Below are positions 21,372-32,320 of a stretch of 64,000 nucleotides of DNA, piece by piece. Location: NCBI GenBank assembly GCA_012064385.1, contig QRDG01000478.1, positions 1 to 64,000 of the forward strand, read 5' to 3'. The position numbers and the translations under genes are program-made. Within the stretch, counting starts at the first letter, position 1, and every line of letters begins with the position of its first letter. This DNA is from Puccinellia tenuiflora. Lineage: Eukaryota > Streptophyta > Magnoliopsida > Poales > Poaceae. Under the pieces are notes generated by a model. It did no database searches, was not told the origin of the DNA, and saw only the letters and a list, made by a program, of their open reading frames with translations.

Positions 21372-22760
21372 TCATCGTCCAAATCGACCAAGCTTTTCGT
21401 TGCAAATGAGCTGGTTCGCCTTCTCGAGATTTGCCACGACGTCCGATATGGCCGGCCGGTTATCTCCATGCATCAACAAACAGCTTGCCGCCGTGCTCGC
21501 TACCAGCTGCAGCGCCTCGCGCTGGCGTGGCGTTGGCTCCGACGCGGCGCGCCTGTCAAGCACGTCGCCGAGTTGCCCGGCCTGAATGCACGGTAGCGCC
21601 CAGGACACCAACGTCGTATCGACCATCCTCTTCGCCGTCTCCTCCCAGACAGCCACCACCGGCAGCTTCCCCGTCAACACCTCGAGCATCACCACGCCGA
21701 GGCTGTACAGGTCGGTCGCCGGTTTCAGACGGCCCGTGCTGCAGTACTCCGGGTCGGCGTACCCGTACGTCTGGACGACGTCCACGGCCTGGGACTCCAC
21801 GTCCGGCGCCCGCCACACCGACGCGCCGAAGCCGGACAGGCGCGGCGTCCAGCTCCGGTCGAGAAGGATGTTGGACGAGGTGACGTTGCAGTGGATGAGC
21901 AGCGGCACGGCGCGGCAGTGCAGGTGCTTGATGGCGCGCGCCGCGCCGAGCAGCACACCGACGCGCGTTTTCCAGTTCCAGGACGCCGCCGCCGCCGGGT
22001 CCGGGGACGCGTCCAGGTGGTCTCTGAGCGTGCCGCTGTCCATGTGCTCGTAGACGAGCAAGCGCTCTGCCTCCTCGGCGCAGGAGCCCAGGAGGCGGAC
22101 GACGTGCTCGTGGCGGACCGGGTGGAGAATGGCGAGCTCCGTGCCGAACGTGTCCTCCGCGCACCGCAGGCCGTCCTTGAGGCGCTTCACGGCCACCTCA
22201 CGCCCGTCGTGGAGCTTGCCCCTGTACACCGTTCCGGAGTCGCCTTCGCCGAGCACGACGGAGAAGTTGCCGGTCGCCGCCGTGATCTCCTTCAGCGTGA
22301 ACCTCTCGGCTCCCTCCGACTCCTCCTGAGAAACTGCGGCCTGGGATTTGGAGGAGCTGGCGCGATTCAGAACCGAGACGTTGCCCGGACCGTCGAGGCG
22401 GCGGGTTATGGTGATATGGTTGATCACCGGGAAGAGGAGGAGGAAGGAGTCGATCCTGCCCTGGACGTCCCGGAACCTGTCGGCCTGCCTTTTGGCCGAG
22501 AAGAAGCTGTAGGTCCGGCCTCTCCCCTGGCAGGACTGGATGAGCTCGTGCGCCTCCATGAGCGCGTCATCAAGCCCGGCCAGCGGCCGCGCCGCCTCCG
22601 GATCCTGCACGTGCGGCAGCAGCTCCGCGATCATGTGGATCCGACCCGCCAGGTGCTTGCACTCCTTCTTGTTGTGGTCCGCCGTATCCGCCGCCTGGAT
22701 GATCATGGAGATGAGTCTACTGGCGGCCACTAGCCCGTCGAATAACACCGTCGGCGACAT
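21372..22760 (-). CDS. MCAfunc-domain protein with a C-terminal pseudokinase
   Basis: 462 residues, single exon. Residues about 5-120 form a helical N-terminal domain (KKECKHLAGRIHMIAELL, LMEAHELIQSCQGRG, SFFSAKRQADRFRDVQGRID) like the MCAfunc/HeLo-type domain of plant MCA and MLKL-related proteins. A kinase fold follows (about 155-450) with a glycine loop GEGDSGTVYRG (171-181) and a VAVK lysine (K192). The catalytic HRD is HCN (290-292) and the DFG is GFG (310-312); the usual HRDxKxxN appears as HCNVTSSN. Loss of both aspartates predicts little or no phosphotransfer, so it is probably a scaffold or signalling pseudokinase. No signal peptide or transmembrane segment is evident, so a cytoplasmic or membrane-peripheral location is likely. 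The ORF is intact, which argues against simple decay. The N-domain assignment is by resemblance only. Confidence 0.8.
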   Translation of the reverse strand: MSPTVLFDGLVAASRLISMIIQAADTADHNKKECKHLAGRIHMIAELLPHVQDPEAARPLAGLDDALMEAHELIQSCQGRGRTYSFFSAKRQADRFRDVQGRIDSFLLLFPVINHITITRRLDGPGNVSVLNRASSSKSQAAVSQEESEGAERFTLKEITAATGNFSVVLGEGDSGTVYRGKLHDGREVAVKRLKDGLRCAEDTFGTELAILHPVRHEHVVRLLGSCAEEAERLLVYEHMDSGTLRDHLDASPDPAAAASWNWKTRVGVLLGAARAIKHLHCRAVPLLIHCNVTSSNILLDRSWTPRLSGFGASVWRAPDVESQAVDVVQTYGYADPEYCSTGRLKPATDLYSLGVVMLEVLTGKLPVVAVWEETAKRMVDTTLVSWALPCIQAGQLGDVLDRRAASEPTPRQREALQLVASTAASCLLMHGDNRPAISDVVANLEKANQLICNEKLGRFGR

Positions 22761-23252
22761 GCCAGGTTATTGTGTCTGTGTACTATCAAAAGGGCTGCGT
22801 GGTTCCTACGTACTATTTAACAAGAACAAACACATCCCATGGTGAGACACCGTACGCGCAAAGAAACATTCATGGACGAGGTATCTCTCAAGTCGAACCA
22901 CGGCCGGCCCGTCTGATGGACTTGGTAGCTAGGGTCTAGGGACATTGCTTGCTTGCAACGAAATCTGCAATGTACCATCGATCCGTCGAGAGGGACGACA
23001 CCCTTGACTTCAATTTTCTTTCTCACAAATTGCCAAGTGAAGACTGTTTTGTTTATCATGATGGAACCAGCGCTGCTAATGTCCGGGGAGTTGACATTGG
23101 ATCGTGATGTGGACAAGCCAACAAACTAAGTGGAGAGCAAATACTTTCTTAAGAAAATGGCTACTTCTCTCGTGGAGCCCACACGTCTTGTGCCATGTTC
23201 TCCATCATGGTGTTGCCGTCGTGGCCGACGCGACGGACACCAGACAGCCTTA

Positions 23253-23372
23253 GGGCTTGTTTGATTTGAAGGATTGGTTCCAATCCTTCAAAGGAATTTC
23301 AACATGAGCTCACACCCTCATGTTGAAATTCCTTTGAAGGATTGGAACCAATCCTTCAAATCAAACAAGCCC
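23253..23372. mobile_element. Perfectly palindromic 120-bp Tourist MITE
   Basis: TTA target duplication (23250-23252, 23373-23375). The two 56-bp arms are exact reverse complements, starting GGGCTTGTTTGATTTGAAGG, around an 8-nt centre (CTCACACC). It is non-coding and lies about 490 bp upstream of the pseudokinase gene start. The segment 22761-23252 is that gene's promoter region with no other feature seen. Confidence 0.92.
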
Positions 23373-23760
23373 TTATTGTTTTGTTGCTGCGGATTTGAGC
23401 CTCTAGATCTCGAGGTGATGCATCGTAGTGTAAAGTTTTCTCGTGTTTCATACTTTGGTTCTCGCAAAGTTTTTTTCAAGCTAGCAGCAAGAATGACGCG
23501 TTCTGATCATAGCACATTCAGCGATGTTAGGTTCTCACCTATTATATATTTAAGGTTAGCGCAACATGTGTAGTTTTTTGGTGCTCTGCAGTTTTTTCAC
23601 GTGTTTTGTCAAGAATTCAAGAATAGGGATTTCGTTGCCGGTCGAAATACCGCGGTTACCAGCCGGTCAAGCTTGTGGCCTTATTTTTGTTCAATATCTT
23701 CCTTTTGTTTGACATACAAAGTGTTGCCAGTTAAGCACTACCGAACACTGAACTGTTCTC

Positions 23761-24615
23761 TTTTTTTTGCGAAAGCCACCACAGATCTTATAAAAAGGAG
23801 TCAGCAGTACAAAGCACCCCAAGAAACAACAGAATTACATCCCGGTCCTTGGACACCCATCTCTGAGAACACATCGGCACGGGCCGAAGACGCGCCGTCA
23901 ACGCACCGGCGCCGCCGCACCCGCGGCAGCCTGACCTTGGACAGCAACCGGCATCTGCGAGCGGGAAGTCGTCGACCTCGGCTATGGCACACCCGCATGA
24001 CGATGAGGCAGAGAGATGACGCACCGCCGACGCCCTGTCACCTCCTCCACCCGGAAGCAGAAGAGGGGAAGATCCGCCATGGACGACCGCTCCTGTACAG
24101 GCGACGAGGAGAACCAGCCACCGGCACCAGCTCCAGACCTCGCCGCACCCCCAGAACCTCCAAAGCAAGGCCAGAAGCCACCTCACCAAGACGAAGACGA
24201 GGCCGAGGGACAAAAGCTCAAGGGGAAGGCCGCCACCTTCGCCGCAGCGGCCACACCCAGAGCACGAAACCCCACCAGATCGACGGATCTGGGGGCACCA
24301 ACCGCCAGTAGCTTCACAACTCCGCCAAGCCTGGCCTCGCCGTGATGGGGAAGAAGCACTGGCACCATTATTCCACATCGCCGCCGCCACCCACACCCTG
24401 CCGGCGCCGAAGGGGAGCCCTACCCTACTATCTACAAGCCTCGAGCGCAGATCGACAGCCCCTCCACCCTCCTGCCGCCACAAGGGCAGCCAGAGAGGGA
24501 GGCAGCCGGCGATCCGGCCGTCGGCGGAGCGAGGGAACGCAGCGCCCTTCCTTTCGCCTCTCAGGAGCACTGTTCACGAGAGGAAAAGTTGGAAACGAAA
24601 ACTAACCCAGGATTC
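23761..24615 (-). mobile_element. 855-bp non-LTR retroposon with A-tail
   Basis: Bounded by a perfect 16-bp target duplication ACACTGAACTGTTCTC (23745-23760 and 24616-24631). The minus strand ends ...GGTGGCTTTCGCAAAAAAAA, that is, a poly(A) tail, preceded by CTTTTTATAAGATC as in grass LINE 3' ends. The body is GC-rich; the long minus-strand reading frame (24570-23788) has no recognisable domain and is probably fortuitous. Confidence 0.85.
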
Positions 24616-25009
24616 ACACTGAACTGTTCTCAACAGTGAGAACCTAGATGCTTGCTTGATGATGTGTTATGTGCTCCCTGTTTTTTCTCTGAAATTAGAT
24701 AGTATTTTTTCTCTCTTGACCATGTGCAAATAAATAGTATATGTACGTGCAACATAAATGCCAAAATCATTTATTTCAGATTTGATTTATTAAGTTTTTG
24801 GAGAACGCAGAATTTCCTTCAAGTTAAGGCCTCTTGGCGAAGCCCAGTCAGTTACAGTGATGGCCCAAGCAATAGACACATGCCCAACCAGACACACCAG
24901 CGGGCCGTACATCTTTCTTCCGTTTCCCGTGCGGGAGTGTCCTCCTCCACCGAAGATAAGAGATAGGGGCCGCACCGTCGCCACCATCCTCTGTTCTTCA
25001 GCTGCCGCC

Positions 25010-26609
25010 ATGCCGTGCCTTGGAGCAACGACAGTCGCCTCGGTCCAGCCCCCACGCCTCCACCACACCCTCACCTCCGGCCTCTCGCGCCGCGCGTCGC
25101 CGCTATCCCCGTTCTCCTTCTTCCACCTCGCCCCGCGGGACATCGCGCGCGTTCCTGCTGCTGCTGCCTCCACCCCGTCCCAGCCTTCGTCCATTGAGGT
25201 CCCCTCTGAGGTTTTGAGGTATGAGGTTTGTTTTCATCCAGGGAACCCCACTGCACTTTACAATTTCTGCTGCAGGTCCGACCCTGTTGTTTACACGCAA
25301 AGCAATTCAACAAAAATGGAGAGATTATATAACAGACTGATAGCAGTAGTAAACAGCTTCTCATCATGATATTTGTAGAGTATTTGTCAAGGACATACAT
25401 AGCTGATACTTTCTGAATGCTGATAGAGTTCAGACAAGTTCTGATGTAGCGAGTCATGCGGTCAGACATCGTGTCATTATGTTGATTCATTCCAAGATCA
25501 CTCTGGTGCGCCAGTGGCACTAAGCTAATAAAATTACTTGCTCTCTGGATACTAAATGCTGAAAAGTAACCTAGTAAACCTTGTAAAGTGTACGAGAACC
25601 TTGTGATTTGGATCAGTAACAGCCATGGTCGAGAACCTTGTTCTTAATGAGTAATCTTCCTTTTTGAATCTTTTCTTGTGCTAATATACATTTGCATTAA
25701 TTTGCATAACTACAATAGAAATCGTTGAAAATATGCAATAACTTGGAAGACCTTTGATAATTGCCATGTTCGCCTACATATCAGTAAATTCTTAAATTGT
25801 TACATTGTTGCAAATTTCAAGTGAGCTAAAAAGATTTTTGCAGTTCCCAGGAGGAATGTACTATCCACACTACTATCAACTTCAGCTGTCCTCCTTTTCG
25901 GGCCGAAGCGGACCGCCTTAGCTGAGACCACTGGCGGCGCATTCAGGGAGTACATCGACACCTTTGACGGCTACTCCTTCCTGTACCCAAAAGGATGGAT
26001 CCAGGTCCGAGGAGCTGGTGCGGACATATTCTTCAGAGACCCGGTCCTCCTCGACGTGAACATGTCCGTCGATATATCCTCCCCTTCATCATCAAACTAC
26101 AAAACTGTCGAGGACCTAGGCCCTCCAGAGAAGGCTGCAGAAGGAGTTCTGAAGCAGTACCTCACGGAGTTCATGTCGACCAGGCTAGGCGTTCGACGCG
26201 AGTCAAATGTGCTTTCAGCATCGTCTAAGGTCGCTGACGATGGCAAGCTCTACTATGAAGTCGAGGTAAATGAAAACAGTCAAATGCATATATCATAGTG
26301 CAATCAAGAAGTACGTTTTAATGATATTTCCGGCATGTTTTTCCCCGAATCCTTCTTGAACGATGTACTGCTATGTTATGCTTCCAGGTGAACATAAGGT
26401 CCTACGCTAGCAACAATGAGCTAGCGGTGATGCCGAAAGACAGGGTGCAGAGGCTGGAGTGGGACCGGCGTTACCTAACGGTACTAGGCGTCGAGAACAA
26501 CCGGCTGTACGCGCTCCGGCTGCAGTCGCCAGAGCGGGTGCTCTTGGAGGAAGAGGGGGACCTGAGGAGAGTCATGGACTCCTTCAGGGTCAACAAGATT
26601 GAAGCTTAG
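25010..26609 (+). CDS. PsbP-domain protein of the thylakoid lumen (PPD1-like)
   Basis: Three exons: 25010-25218, 25851-26265 and 26388-26609 (TAG); these junctions keep a single frame and give about 281 residues. PPD1-type proteins are lumenal PsbP homologues implicated in photosystem I assembly. The N-terminus is Ser/Pro/Arg-rich like a chloroplast transit peptide. Across junction 1 the frame reads VLRRNVLSTLLSTSAVLLFG and then TALA|E, a twin-arginine plus hydrophobic plus AxA signal for Tat import into the lumen. The mature domain starts AFREYIDTFDGYSFLYPKGW and contains GAGADIFFRDPVLLDVN, LTEFMSTRLGVRRESN and WDRRYLTVLGVENNRLYALR, closely matching PPD1. A donor choice at 25219 is required for the frame. 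The subfamily call (PPD1) is from memory. Confidence 0.85.
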
Positions 26610-27245
26610 TGAAGGTTTATAGAGAGAACAGAACCAGCAATCAATGCTTTGTCGGGTGGACGATGGAATTTTTGTGTAGCCGACTGCCATTCTTTATTCC
26701 CTGCCAATTTTCCTTTCGTTTTCCTTGCGTTGCATCCAGATGTTCCTCTTGCAACAAGTAGCAACGTTTACATACCTTCTTCAGATGAATCAGGGGGGTG
26801 CCAGGAATGTGCGTGAATAAGTTCATGCGATTGTTCATAGCGGTTATGCATCGTTTCGTTAGCTGACTGAAACAAAATTCAACAAAAGTTTACACCTTTG
26901 CAGAAATATAGTTTGACTTTATTGTAAACGAATATATAGTTGGAAAATCTGGTTCTTGAAACATTTTGAGAGTAAAATGCATGCAAATTCTTTATTATTC
27001 CAATTCTTTATTATTACTATTATTAAATAAGAATTGGTGATGGTAAAAGTCTCGCTTAACACTCAACTTCAACCAAATCAATTTCGTGAAATGTCTCTTG
27101 CTCACCCAAGTCTATTAATTGCTTTAAAACCACATCAATTGAGATTATCAAATCCCGTCACCTGTTTAGCTCCGTATAGTTAGATCGGTTCAGATTTAAC
27201 ACGACCATGCACAAGATGCGGATGGAGCAGATGCAGATGCCAGCT
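26565..27245 (+). repeat. Last codons and 3' flank of the PsbP-domain gene, copy A
   Basis: The segment from GGAGAGTCATGGACTCC through the stop codon and about 640 bp of 3' flank is repeated at 27808-28921. Copy A contains an extra ~55-bp A/T-rich insertion near 27000 (CAATTCTTTATTATTACTAT). Confidence 0.85.
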
Positions 27246-27807
27246 AAGAGCTAAACAGGAGGGCACGCCAAGCGGAAAATAATTCTATGAGACATGGTCT
27301 ACAAATTCCATGCCAAGCCACGGCCCCAACAATGGCAAATTGTCGGTGCGACCCAATAAATTGTCCGGCACTTCCATATCGATCCCGATTCATAGGGAGT
27401 GGTATGGGAGTGCCGACCACCAGAAGCGGCAAATGGCGCCACGTTGGATCGACAGGCTGATCGGCTCTGTCAACGACACATAGCGTTAGTGAAACAAATT
27501 TAAAGCGAGATACGCGATGACGCTGGTCATCTTAATGTTAGGCGAGCGGCGGTTCCCTAGGCGGGCGCAAAAGTGTCTTCCTTCGCCTTGACCCACCCGC
27601 CATCACGTTAATGCATGACACCTACAACCCTACTGGCTTTTGTGCGGCGCACATTCGTCCCCTCTCCCACATGGCGGTTCTCGTCGTCCTCGCCACACAC
27701 CGCGACTTCGCCACACTGCACCTCCGCCTCCTCGCGTTGGCGCACGACCACAAAGCCGGTGGCAGTAGAAGTGGAGGCTACAAATGCAGCCTAACCATTG
27801 CCGAGGC
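27246..27807. other. Spacer between the two copies
   Basis: Moderately GC-rich with short open frames on both strands (for example 27611-27979) but no recognisable domain, splice pattern or repeat. Confidence 0.35.
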
Positions 27808-28921
27808 GGAGAGTCATGGACTCCTTCGGCCTCGTTCGGTGCAGGTGTCTTTGTGGGGTTTGGAGTGTATTTACTCAGGCCAACCCAATAATACACCTCA
27901 AAACTCTGCAAAAACTGTTCGGCAGGCTGGGATTGATTGGGATGAGCCCGGGTATTTCCCTGAAAACTCGTCGGGTTGAAGCTAATTAGAGACGCGAGGT
28001 ACCCCTCGCGTTTTGCCTCTTGCCGCGCGTGCTCGTACTCTGCTCTGTCATGCTATGCTGGCGCCCGGCATCGGCCTGCCCGGGGGACTCGTGCATGCAG
28101 CGTACGGGTCAGGACAGTTGCATGCAAAAGCAAAGTAGGCACTGATCATAGCTATAGCTAGATACCAAACAAGTAGCCTGCCGTTGCCGAGAATCAAAAC
28201 CTGCCAATACACGAGTGAAGTACGGATTTTCACCCAAAACACTAGGGATAATACACCTTAATCCCTGCCGGCCGAATGAGGCCTTCAGGGTCAACAAGAT
28301 TGAAGCTTAGTGAAGGTTTATAGAGAGAACAGAACCAGCAATCAATGCTTTGTCGGGTGGACGATGGAATTTTTGTGTAGCCGACTGCCATTCTTTATTC
28401 CCTGCCAATTTTCCTTTCGTTTTCCTTGCGTTGCATCCAGATGTTCCTCTTGCAACAAGTAGCAACGTTTACATACCTTCTTCAGATGAATCAGGGGGGT
28501 GCCAGGAATGTGCGTGAATAAGTTCATGCGATTGTTCATAGCGGTTATGCATCGTTTCGTTAGCTGACTGAAACAAAATTCAACAAAAGTTTACACCTTT
28601 GCAGAAATATAGTTTGACTTTATTGTAAACGAATATATAGTTGGAAAATCTGGTTCTTGAAACATTTTGAGAGTAAAATGGATGCAATGGTAAAAGTCTC
28701 GCTTAACACTCAACTTCAACCAAATCAATTTCGTGAAATGTCTCTTGCTCACCCAAGTCTATTAATTGCTTAATTTAAAACCACATCAATTGAGATTATC
28801 AAATCCCGTCACCTGTTTAGCTCCGTATAATTAGATCGGTTCAGATTTAACACGACCATGCACAAGATGCGGATGGAGCAACAAGCACGCGATGGAGCAG
28901 ATGCAGATGCCGGCTAAGAGT
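27808..28921 (+). pseudogene. Duplicated tail of the PsbP-domain gene, copy B, split by a MITE
   Basis: 27808-27827 (GGAGAGTCATGGACTCCTTC) matches the gene from the codons for its C-terminus. The match resumes at 28284 (TTCAGGGTCAACAAGATTGA, stop, 3' flank) after the inserted element 27828-28283. Only the last ~16 codons are present, so nothing is made from it. The copy ends near 28921, where a LINE remnant begins. Confidence 0.85.
27828..28283. mobile_element. 456-bp PIF/Harbinger-like element inserted in copy B
   Basis: Terminal inverted repeats GGCCTCGTTCGG and (reverse) GGCCTCATTCGG, with a 3-bp duplication TTC on both sides (27825-27827, 28284-28286). The uninterrupted paralogue at 26580 is the empty site (GGACTCCTTCAGGG). 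Non-coding; the interior shows no transposase. Confidence 0.75.
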
Positions 28922-29287
28922 GTTTTTTTTTTTTTTGAGCAAAACGACCAAGGCTTTATTAAACAGGAGACATAATGTTTACAGAAATTCCCATTTCTAC
29001 AGGAACAGAAAACCACACATATCTGCCTAAAGGCAGGCTAGTAGCTGACCTAGCCAATCTGTGAGCTTCTACATTTGCCTCGCGGCGTTCATGGTTGAAC
29101 ACAGCTTCCTGAAATCCATTTCTCGCACTTCTTATTTCCCGCAAGATCATGCAGTGTTGCCCTTTCTCCTCAGAACCATTGATATCCTGCACCACGTTCA
29201 GACAGTCAGAGGTGACCTGGACCTTGTGAACATGCAAGTCGTTTGCCAAAGCCAAAGCTTCAGCGCAGTGGAGATGGCAAGGTAGTC
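28921..29287 (-). mobile_element. 5'-truncated LINE: RNase H-like end plus poly(A)
   Basis: Plus-strand T-run at 28921-28936 is the poly(A) tail of a minus-strand element. The adjacent frame (29255-28959) reads ALANDLHVHKVQVTSDCLNV ... FNHERREANVEAHRLARSA, the RNase H-like domain found at the C-terminus of grass LINE reverse transcriptases. The 5' side stops abruptly where the gypsy element begins; no target duplication is visible. Confidence 0.75.
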
Positions 29288-32200
29288 TGAACTTGAACAG
29301 TGGGGCCTAAAGCTTTCTTGAGCTGAGACACATGCACCACTGGGTGAATTCTGCTGGTAGTGGGCAAGTCCAGTCGATACGCCACTTCTCCCACACGTTC
29401 AAGTATCTTGTATGGCCCGTAATACTTGAACAATAGCTTGTGGTGAGCACGGGGAGCCACAGATGATTGAACGTAGGGCTGTAACTTCAAGTAAACAAAG
29501 TCACCTTCAGCAAACACGCGCTCAGTTCGTTGTTTATCAGCTTGATGTTTCATATGCAAATGTATACGCTCCAGATGTTGCCGCAATAGGTCCTGCATCA
29601 ACTGTCGATCCTTCAACCATTCCTGTAGATCGGGCACTGAGCAAGTACTGTCAGCCGAAATACCCAACTGACGAGGAGAACGTCCATACAACACCTCAAA
29701 GGGAGATTTACCAAGTGCTGAATGAAAGCTTGTGTTATACCAGAACTCGGCGAGCGATAACCATTGAATCCATTTTGCAGGACAGGCATGGGTGAAAACA
29801 ACGAAGGAAGCCCTCTAGACACTGGTTCACTTTGTGGGTGGTAGGAAGAGCTCATTTTCAATGAAGTACCAGTAAGAGCAAACAATTGGCGCCAAAACAG
29901 ACTATTGAAGATCCTATCTCTATCTGAAATTATTTGCTCAGGCAGACTATGCAATTTGAACACATTGTCCATAAAAGCTACTGCCACATCTGAAGCTGAA
30001 AAAGGATGCGCCAAAGGAATGAAATGAGCATACTTACTGAACTTGTCCACAACTACCAAAATACAATTGAAACGGCCAGATTTAGGCAACCCTTCGATAA
30101 AATCCATCGAAATCACTTGCCAAGCAGAATCAGGTACAGGCAACGGCTGTAACAATCCAGGGTACTTAGACCTATCAGGTTTAGCCTGTTGGCAAATTCC
30201 ACACTGTTTAACAAACTCATGAACAGATTTGGCCATACCCTTCCAAGAGAATAACTGTTTCAGACGGCGCAATGTAACTGGAATGCCTGAATGTCCACCC
30301 ATAGGACTAGAATGAAATTCCTATATAACAGCCTGTTGCAGAGAAGTTACTGCAGGAAGCCATATTTTTCCTTCTTGCGTATAATTCCATTGCGTAGAGT
30401 ATACACATCATCTCCTCCAGCAGTCACTGACAATCTCTGTAACAGTTCCTTTGCTGCAACATCTTGCTGATAAGCATCAACAATAGTTAAAATCCATGTT
30501 GGCTGGCATTTGGAAATTGCATACACTTCCATTTCAGTGTGTGGCCTTCGAGACAATGCATCAGCTACACGATTCTCACTTCCCTTCTTGTAACTGATAC
30601 GATATTGTAAACCCATCAACTTAGTGTATACTTTTTGCTGCCAGGGAGTATGCAAGCGTTGGTCAGTCAAATGCGTCAGACTAGCATGATCTGTTCGAAT
30701 AAAAAATTCAGCATGTTGCAGATAAGAGCGCCATTGGTCAATTGCTAACACAATGGCCATGTATTCTTTTTCATATGTGCTAAGCCCACGGTTGCGGGGC
30801 CCCAATGCCTTACTGACAAAGGCTAGGGGATGGTCCTTCTGAATAAGAACTGCACCAATACCATTCTCACAAGCATCTGTCTCCACTATGAGCAGACAAG
30901 TGAAATCAGGCAAAGCCAGCACAGGAGCAGTAATCAAAGCTTGTTTCAAAGTATCAAAAGCTAACTGTGTTTCATATGTCCAGACAAAAGGAACATTTTT
31001 GTGAAGCAACTGTGTCAATGGAGAACTGATAGAAGCATATTTCGCTACAGATTTTCTGTAACACCCAGTCATGCCTAAAACACTTCTTAGCTACTTAACA
31101 TCAACAGGAACATGCCAATCCCTGATAGCAGCAATCTTCCTTTCGTCTGTTGCAACACCAGATGCTGAAATCACACGGCCCAAGTAGTGGATGCTTTGCT
31201 GAGCAAAAGCACACTTAGAAAGTTTCACCTTCCACTCATTATCAGATAACAATTGCAGCACTTGTTGCAAATGAACAATATGATCTTGATAATTCTTACT
31301 ATAGACCAGAATGTCATCAAAGAAAACGAGAGCACAACGGTGCAAAACTGGAGCTAGGGTTCGGTTCATCTCAGCTTGAAAAGTGGCTGGTGCACCTGTC
31401 AAACCAAACACCATTACTATGAACTCAAAATGACCATGGTGTGTGTGAAATGTTGTCTTGTACTCATCACCCTCAGCAAGCCAAATTTGATGATAACCTG
31501 CTCTCAAATCTAGTTTGGAAAAATAGCAAGCACCATGCAGTTCATCCAACAACTCGTCAATCACTGGCAAGGGATACTTCCTTTTAACAGTTAAAGCGTT
31601 TAAGTGCCTGTAGTCAACACAGGGTCTCCATGTATTGTCTTTCTTCTTAACCATAATGAGTGGAGAAGCAAAATTGCTTTTACTGGGGTGAATAACACCT
31701 GACTGTAACATTTCAGTTACTTGTCGTTCAATCTCATCCTTCAAAGCAGGAGCATAACGGTAAGGTCTGATATGGACAGGTCTAGCTCCAGGTAGCAAAG
31801 GAATAGAGTGAGTGACAGTTCTTGTAGGTGGCAAACCTTCTGGCTCCACAAAAACATGAGAAAACTTGTCCAATACTTGTTGAATTTCAGGTGGAGTAAT
31901 AGCTATAGTTTCTTCAGATTCAGACAACAACTGCAACTCTATGACAGCACAAGAGAATTCTGATGGCATTTGTCCTTGTAAACAAATCCAGGAACCTTGA
32001 TATGGAAAAGCCAACCACTTCTGAGCCCAATCCACTACCTGTGGACTATGAGTAGAGAGCCAATCCATGCCCACAATACCATCATAGACAGATAGAGGCA
32101 AAATCTTGAAAGAGGAACAAAATGCAATATCATCACAGGACCAAGTGCATCGAGGAATAAATTGAGTGCAATGCAGAATTCCACCTCCAGCTACTTTCAC

Positions 32201-32320
32201 TCGTTTTGGGGCTTGCAAGGGTAAAATACCTTGAAGATCGGTAGCCATTTTATCACCCAAGAACGAATTGTTACTGCCTAATCCAACAGAAACACCACTG
32301 CCTGACCTTGCACTGAACAA
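29288..32320 (-). pseudogene. Gypsy pol region (protease, RT, RNase H, integrase), broken
   Basis: 32320-31091 carries the protease remainder and reverse transcriptase, with CVDYRHLNALT, SKLDLRAGYHQI and the catalytic FFDDILVYS. It ends at an in-frame stop. 31072-30347, same frame, is RNase H (LIVETDACENGIGAVL, SKALGPRNRGLSTYEKEY). A frameshift leads to 30302-29613, the integrase with a CGICQQAK zinc-binding half and core residues in ISMDFIEGLP and IISDRDRIF. A further frameshift leads to 29694-29288, the integrase C-terminal region (VAYRLDLP, HPVVHVSQLKKALG). At least two stops/frameshifts each side of RT make it inactive. Confidence 0.88.

Noticed and set aside
21431..22733. Plus-strand ORFs up to 280 codons over the pseudokinase gene
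   Set aside because: Antisense shadows of a GC-rich exon.
23788..24570. 260-codon minus-strand ORF
   Set aside because: Lies wholly inside the 855-bp retroposon and is Gly/Trp/Arg-rich without any domain; probably untranslated.
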